DNA of 9,439 bases from CAXGUU01 sp964012875 (GTDB lineage Bacteria > Pseudomonadota > Gammaproteobacteria > Ga0077536): positions 1 through 9,439 of the forward strand of contig CAXGUU010000123.1 of NCBI GenBank assembly GCA_964012875.1. Reading direction: 5' to 3'. This document shows positions 6,789 through 9,439 of this stretch, piece by piece; the first letter of the stretch is position 1, and each line of letters opens with the position of its first letter. Position numbers and translations under genes: made by a program. The notes beneath the pieces are model-generated. The model searched no databases. It had not been told where the DNA came from and saw only the letters and a list, made by a program, of their open reading frames with translations.

Positions 6789-7484
6789 ATGGTACGCGCG
6801 ACATGTCGGCAAAAGGCAAATGCTGCCGCCAGCGCCGTTGCGGGCATTGGTAGCCAGCTCAGCCTGCTCGCGCTGTTGCTTACGCCGCCCGGTGTCGCGG
6901 CTATGGAAGGCCGCGCGACGATCATCGACGGCGACAGCCTCGTCGTTGGTGAGACCGAAGTGAGGCTGCACGGTATTGATGCACCGGAAGGACGTCAGAA
7001 CTGCGAAGTTAAAGGACAGCAATGGCGTTGTGGTCAGGCGGCCGCAGAAACCCTGCAGATGCTGACTGCTCGCAAAATCATCGTTTGCGCTGAGCACGAG
7101 CGCGATCGCTACGAACGGGTGGTCGCAACTTGCCATCGCGACGATCTCAATATCAACGCGACAATGGTTGAGGTCGGCATGGCGCTTGCCTATCGTCACC
7201 ACAGTACGCGTTACGTTTCAGAGGAAGAAGTGGCCCGCCAACAGCGGCGAGGCGTGTGGGACAGCAATTTCGTCCCGCCCTGGGAATGGCGAGCGCAACA
7301 GCGGACAGCCGACGCGCATTGCGTGGTGAAAGGCAACGTCAACCGCCACGGCGCTCGCATCTATCACACCCGGCAAAGCCCGCACTACGCGCAGGTGAAA
7401 ATCCACCACGCCGAAGGTGATCGCTGCTTCGAAACGACAGCTGCCGCCGAAGCCGCCGGATTCCGCGCGCCTAAAATGCGATGA
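6789..7484 (+). CDS. Exported staphylococcal nuclease-like (thermonuclease family) protein
   Basis: 231 residues from ATG 6789. The N-terminus has basic residues, then a hydrophobic stretch (LSLLALLLTPPGVAA, about 24-38) ending in an Ala-x-Ala-like cleavage site, so the protein is probably exported. The SNase fold follows: IIDGDS with metal-site Asp47 and Asp49, VRLHGIDAPE with Arg59, Asp64 and Glu67, and DRYERVVA with Arg110. These match Arg35, Asp40, Glu43 and Arg87 of the S. aureus enzyme in spacing; the usual Y-G-R is Y-E-R here. The expected product is a calcium-dependent phosphodiesterase acting on DNA or RNA outside the cytoplasm. Six cysteines in the mature part (72, 81, 100, 115, 178, 213) suggest disulfides. 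A TTG at 6738 would add 17 residues; ATG 6789 is preferred because the signal peptide is then of normal length. Convergent with the selenoprotein gene, 19 bp apart, with no terminator hairpin seen. Confidence 0.85.
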   Translation: MVRATCRQKANAAASAVAGIGSQLSLLALLLTPPGVAAMEGRATIIDGDSLVVGETEVRLHGIDAPEGRQNCEVKGQQWRCGQAAAETLQMLTARKIIVCAEHERDRYERVVATCHRDDLNINATMVEVGMALAYRHHSTRYVSEEEVARQQRRGVWDSNFVPPWEWRAQQRTADAHCVVKGNVNRHGARIYHTRQSPHYAQVKIHHAEGDRCFETTAAAEAAGFRAPKMR

Positions 7485-7503
7485 GCAGACGAGTGACGGG
7501 GCG

Positions 7504-8262
7504 CTAGGTGGTGGTCGCGAGTTCGGGCAGGGACAGCTCGGGCAAATGCGCCTTGATAGCAGCTTCGATAACGATGGGGTCTGATCGGCGCGTGTAATTG
7601 TCGGTTTGGTCTATCCAGACGATCACGCCATTACTGTCGACCAACATGGTCGTTGGCACCGGCAACACGGGTCGGCCAGGAATACGAAAGTTGTTGAAGC
7701 CTTCGTTACGAACGCCAAACTGGTTGATCAAATCGCCCTTCGGATCAGCCAGCATCGTGGCCTTAAGGCCGTGCATGCCGCGACCGCCCTTGATTTCTCC
7801 GGCAGTGTCGGTTGAGGCCGTAACAAACCGAATGCCCGCTTCTTCCAGGGCCGGTCGCAATGTTTCCCATCGCCGTAACTCGGCGATGCAGTAGGGTCAC
7901 CAGTGACCGCGAAAAAACTTGAGCAGCACGGGCGTTCCGGCCAGCGCCGCGCTGTCGAAAACCTCACCATCGTCGTCCACCGCGGTGAACGCAGGCATGG
8001 CATCACTGATGCTCAAAGTCGTCTGGTTTTTTTGTGATCCGGTAAACAAGAAATACAGGAACAAACCGCCAAACGCCGCGGCCCAGCCACCCGCCGCGCT
8101 GCCCGAGCCGGTCATCAGTGCAAGCAGGCCCAGTACCAGGCCCGCCCCCCAGAATCTCGCGAACCAGTACGGGTTGGCAGGAATTCGAATCTGGAAGGCG
8201 CGTCGGAACCACATGGTTGTCGTGCCCAGAACAACGATCAGCGCCATCGTGCCAATGCTCAT
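7504..8262 (-). CDS. Membrane-anchored thioredoxin/peroxiredoxin-fold protein with predicted selenocysteine (UxxC)
   Basis: Read through one TGA (7899-7897), the frame encodes 252 residues. Residues 3-17, 36-52 and 59-75 are hydrophobic and likely membrane helices, with an Arg-rich loop (20-36) between the first two. A redoxin domain follows (about 85-245): MPAFTAVDDDGEVF, a strand VLLKFFRGHW, then TGA as residue 122, then PYCIAELRRWE. Close relatives of this fold carry WCPYC here, so TGA replaces the first active-site Cys. The cis-Pro loop is PVPTTMLVD (201-209). Cys125 is the only Cys, so redox chemistry would rest on U122/C125. A hairpin right after the TGA fits a bacterial SECIS (listed separately). 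Start ATG 8262 has GAGGG six bases upstream; ATG 8280 is the alternative. Conventional gene callers would split it into 7897-8280 and 7504-7860. A plain nonsense mutation is the alternative; the intact downstream frame and the hairpin argue against it. Confidence 0.88.
7868..7888 (-). promoter_or_regulatory. Predicted bacterial SECIS hairpin for selenocysteine insertion
   Basis: On the minus strand the mRNA folds into a perfect 8-bp stem, CAUCGCCG with CGGCGAUG, closing a five-base loop AGUUA. The stem starts 8 nt after the UGA, so the apical loop starts 16 nt after it. Bacterial SECIS elements recognised by SelB sit immediately 3' of the UGA inside the coding sequence, with the loop roughly 16-37 nt away and a G in the first two loop positions. 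All of these hold here (the second loop base is G). The stem also encodes the helix after the active site (IAELRRW), so it meets protein and RNA constraints at once. Confidence 0.82.
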
Positions 8263-8268
8263 AGCGTG

Positions 8269-8273
8269 CCCTC
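8269..8273 (-). promoter_or_regulatory. Shine-Dalgarno site of the selenoprotein gene
   Basis: GAGGG on the minus strand, six bases before ATG 8262. It favours this start over the in-frame ATG at 8280, which has no comparable site. Confidence 0.55.
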
Positions 8274-8389
8274 GCGGCATCTGGCCCGGTTAAGTTCCTC
8301 CGCAGTATACGCGCTCGCGGCCACATCTCCACGATGACGGCGCATAGCGCTTTGCGTATCATTTCCGGCACACCGATGAGGATGCTTGG

Positions 8390-9025
8390 ATGGCGCGTCA
8401 CGCCGATTGGTATTTCGATTTCATTTCGCCCTTTGCTTACCTGCAGTTCAAACACTTTCACCAACTGCCGGGCGATCTCACTGTTAGCCTGCATCCGGTA
8501 CTTTTCGCCGGTTTACTAAACCAGTGGGAACACAAGGGACCGGCTGAAATACCGGCCAAACGCGTGCAGACCTACCAATACTCACACTGGCATGCACACA
8601 AACTTGGCGTCCCTTTCCGTACGCCGCCGGCGCACCCCTTTAACCCCCTGGGCATTCTGCGCCTTGCTATTGCTCTGGATGCGACGCCGGAGGCGGTGGG
8701 CACGATATTCGACTATGTCTGGGGTGAAGGTGGCGATGTCACCACCGAAAGCGGATTCGCGAATCTGGCCAAGCGGCTGGACGTTAGCGATACGGCGGCC
8801 CTGATCAGCGCACCCAAAGTCAAAACCAGGCTGCGGGAGAATACCGAGCAGGCCATTTCCGCCGGGGTCTACGGTGTTCCGACATTCAGTATTGATGGCC
8901 GTCTGTTCTGGGGTTTCGACGCCACTCCGATGATGCTGGAATTCCTGGACGACCCGGAGCTGTTTACCAATGAGGAAATGGATCGCCTCGCGAACCTGCC
9001 GACCGCCGCGGTGCGCCCCGGCTAA
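8390..9025 (+). CDS. 2-hydroxychromene-2-carboxylate isomerase-like DsbA-fold protein
   Basis: 211 residues of the DSBA/GST-kappa thioredoxin-like family. The N-terminal strand and helix read DWYFDFISPFAYLQF. Ser13 occupies the position of the glutathione-activating Ser in 2-hydroxychromene-2-carboxylate isomerase, and there is no CxxC, so a disulfide oxidase role is unlikely. A helical insertion (about 40-145) and the cis-Pro motif YGVPTFSIDGRLFWG (161-175) complete the fold. The reference enzyme isomerises 2-hydroxychromene-2-carboxylate in naphthalene-type degradation using glutathione; many homologues have unknown substrates. Cytosolic. ATG 8390 has GAGG eight bases upstream (8378-8381). 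The gene is divergent from the selenoprotein gene (127 bp apart) and convergent with the nitrile hydratase accessory gene, with overlapping stop codons. With the two oxygenases in the window it suggests aromatic catabolism, though the genes are not adjacent. Confidence 0.85.
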   Translation: MARHADWYFDFISPFAYLQFKHFHQLPGDLTVSLHPVLFAGLLNQWEHKGPAEIPAKRVQTYQYSHWHAHKLGVPFRTPPAHPFNPLGILRLAIALDATPEAVGTIFDYVWGEGGDVTTESGFANLAKRLDVSDTAALISAPKVKTRLRENTEQAISAGVYGVPTFSIDGRLFWGFDATPMMLEFLDDPELFTNEEMDRLANLPTAAVRPG

Positions 9026-9324
9026 GTGAGCCCGGCGTCATCACTGATGCCGCAGTCCCGCAATACCTTTTCCAGTGACGCCAACCAGTGTTCGTAGTAG
9101 CCCGGCGCTTCCGGGTCAGGGTGTTCCGGGGACTCGCCAGTAGCATTGATTTCAGCGATCAATAGATCACGAAACTGCTCCCATGGATAGTGCCCCTGCT
9201 CGCACAGGGTTACCGCAATCGCGAACGCTTTACGCTCCCAGTCGTCGTGGAAAACCAATTCACCACTGCGCCGGGGTAAGCCGGCCATGCCCGGCATCTG
9301 GGATACGTCTTCTCGGGGCTTCAT
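9022..9324 (-). CDS. Nitrile hydratase accessory protein (activator / beta-subunit N-terminal-like)
   Basis: A 100-residue protein with the marks of the nitrile hydratase accessory family: LPRRSGELVFHDDWERKAFAIA (16-37), a conserved Trp in HYPWEQFRDLLIAEI (45-59), and YYEHWLASLEKVL (76-88). These small proteins resemble the N-terminus of the beta subunit and help load the metal into the alpha subunit. ATG 9324 lies 6 bp after the stop of the nitrile hydratase alpha gene, so the two are almost certainly co-translated. The stop TAG (9024-9022) overlaps the stop of the convergent isomerase gene. Relatives also serve thiocyanate hydrolase, which cannot be excluded from this fragment of operon. 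Confidence 0.85.
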   Translation of the reverse strand: MKPREDVSQMPGMAGLPRRSGELVFHDDWERKAFAIAVTLCEQGHYPWEQFRDLLIAEINATGESPEHPDPEAPGYYEHWLASLEKVLRDCGISDDAGLT

Positions 9325-9330
9325 CGATGC

Positions 9331-9439
9331 CTAGTTAACCGCAACCTGAGTGACGCCGATCATGGCATCACGTGAAACCAGGGCCGCCAGCTCGTCTTCG
9401 CTCATGTCCTCGGTACCGGGCGGTCTTTGCGGCAACACG
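9331..9439 (-). CDS. nthA: Nitrile hydratase alpha subunit, C-terminal 35 residues only
   Basis: The frame enters from the right edge and ends at TAG 9333-9331. The visible 35 residues read VLPQRPPGTEDMSEDELAAL followed by VSRDAMIGVTQVAVN. This matches the invariant tail of nitrile hydratase alpha subunits (LPxRPxGTEGxSEEELAxLVTRDxMIGV). The enzyme hydrates nitriles to amides with a low-spin iron or non-corrin cobalt centre; the metal-binding CxxCSC motif lies outside the window, so the metal type is unknown. The directly following accessory gene supports the assignment. The gamma subunit of thiocyanate hydrolase has a similar tail and is the alternative. The beta subunit should lie further right if the order is beta-alpha-accessory. 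Confidence 0.85.
   Translation of the reverse strand, partial: VLPQRPPGTEDMSEDELAALVSRDAMIGVTQVAVN

Noticed and set aside
7897..7899. TGA in the redoxin gene read as a nonsense mutation making a pseudogene
   Set aside because: It sits at the catalytic Cys column, the frame is intact on both sides, and a SECIS-like hairpin follows at the right distance. Selenocysteine explains all three.
1..9439. CRISPR arrays, tRNA or rRNA genes, insertion sequences
   Set aside because: I found no regularly spaced repeats, cloverleaf-like segments, transposase motifs or terminal inverted repeats.

Overview
The window looks like a gene-dense, GC-rich chromosomal stretch of a proteobacterium. Codon use, gene families and the mixture of oxygenases and hydrolases suggest a free-living, probably gammaproteobacterial, degrader of organic nitrogen and aromatic compounds. 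The lineage is an inference; no rRNA, tRNA or other marker gene is present.

Left part, minus strand (1-2534): an amidase-signature hydrolase is followed by a very short ORF and then a fumarate-reductase-type FAD flavoprotein that runs off the left edge. The three reading frames are joined by two TGATG stop/start overlaps, so they are probably one transcript. A 146-bp divergent region (2535-2680) separates them from a plus-strand Rieske non-heme iron oxygenase alpha subunit (2681-3892).

Middle (3893-6721): a 512-bp stretch without a convincing gene carries a PAS-domain-like remnant. It is followed by an acyl-CoA-dehydrogenase-type flavin monooxygenase (4405-5607), and then by a decayed PilZ/DUF1631-like gene with two frame changes and an internal TAG (about 5693/5765-6721).

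Right part (6789-9439): an exported staphylococcal-nuclease-like protein converges on a membrane-anchored thioredoxin-fold protein (minus, 7504-8262). The frame of that protein is interrupted by one TGA exactly where the first Cys of a WCPYC motif belongs. A perfect 8-bp hairpin with loop AGUUA begins 8 nt after the TGA, which is the layout of a bacterial SECIS element. I therefore read it as a selenoprotein with a UxxC active site. This is the most interesting item in the window. Next come a DsbA-fold 2-hydroxychromene-2-carboxylate isomerase-like protein (8390-9025, plus) and, converging on it with overlapping stop codons, a nitrile hydratase accessory protein. The C-terminal end of the nitrile hydratase alpha subunit lies at the right edge (minus, entering from the right).

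Taken together: nitrile hydratase (nitrile to amide) and the amidase (amide to acid) could form a two-step nitrile route. The Rieske oxygenase, the flavin monooxygenase and the isomerase fit oxidation of aromatic or related substrates. No substrate can be assigned from the sequence alone.
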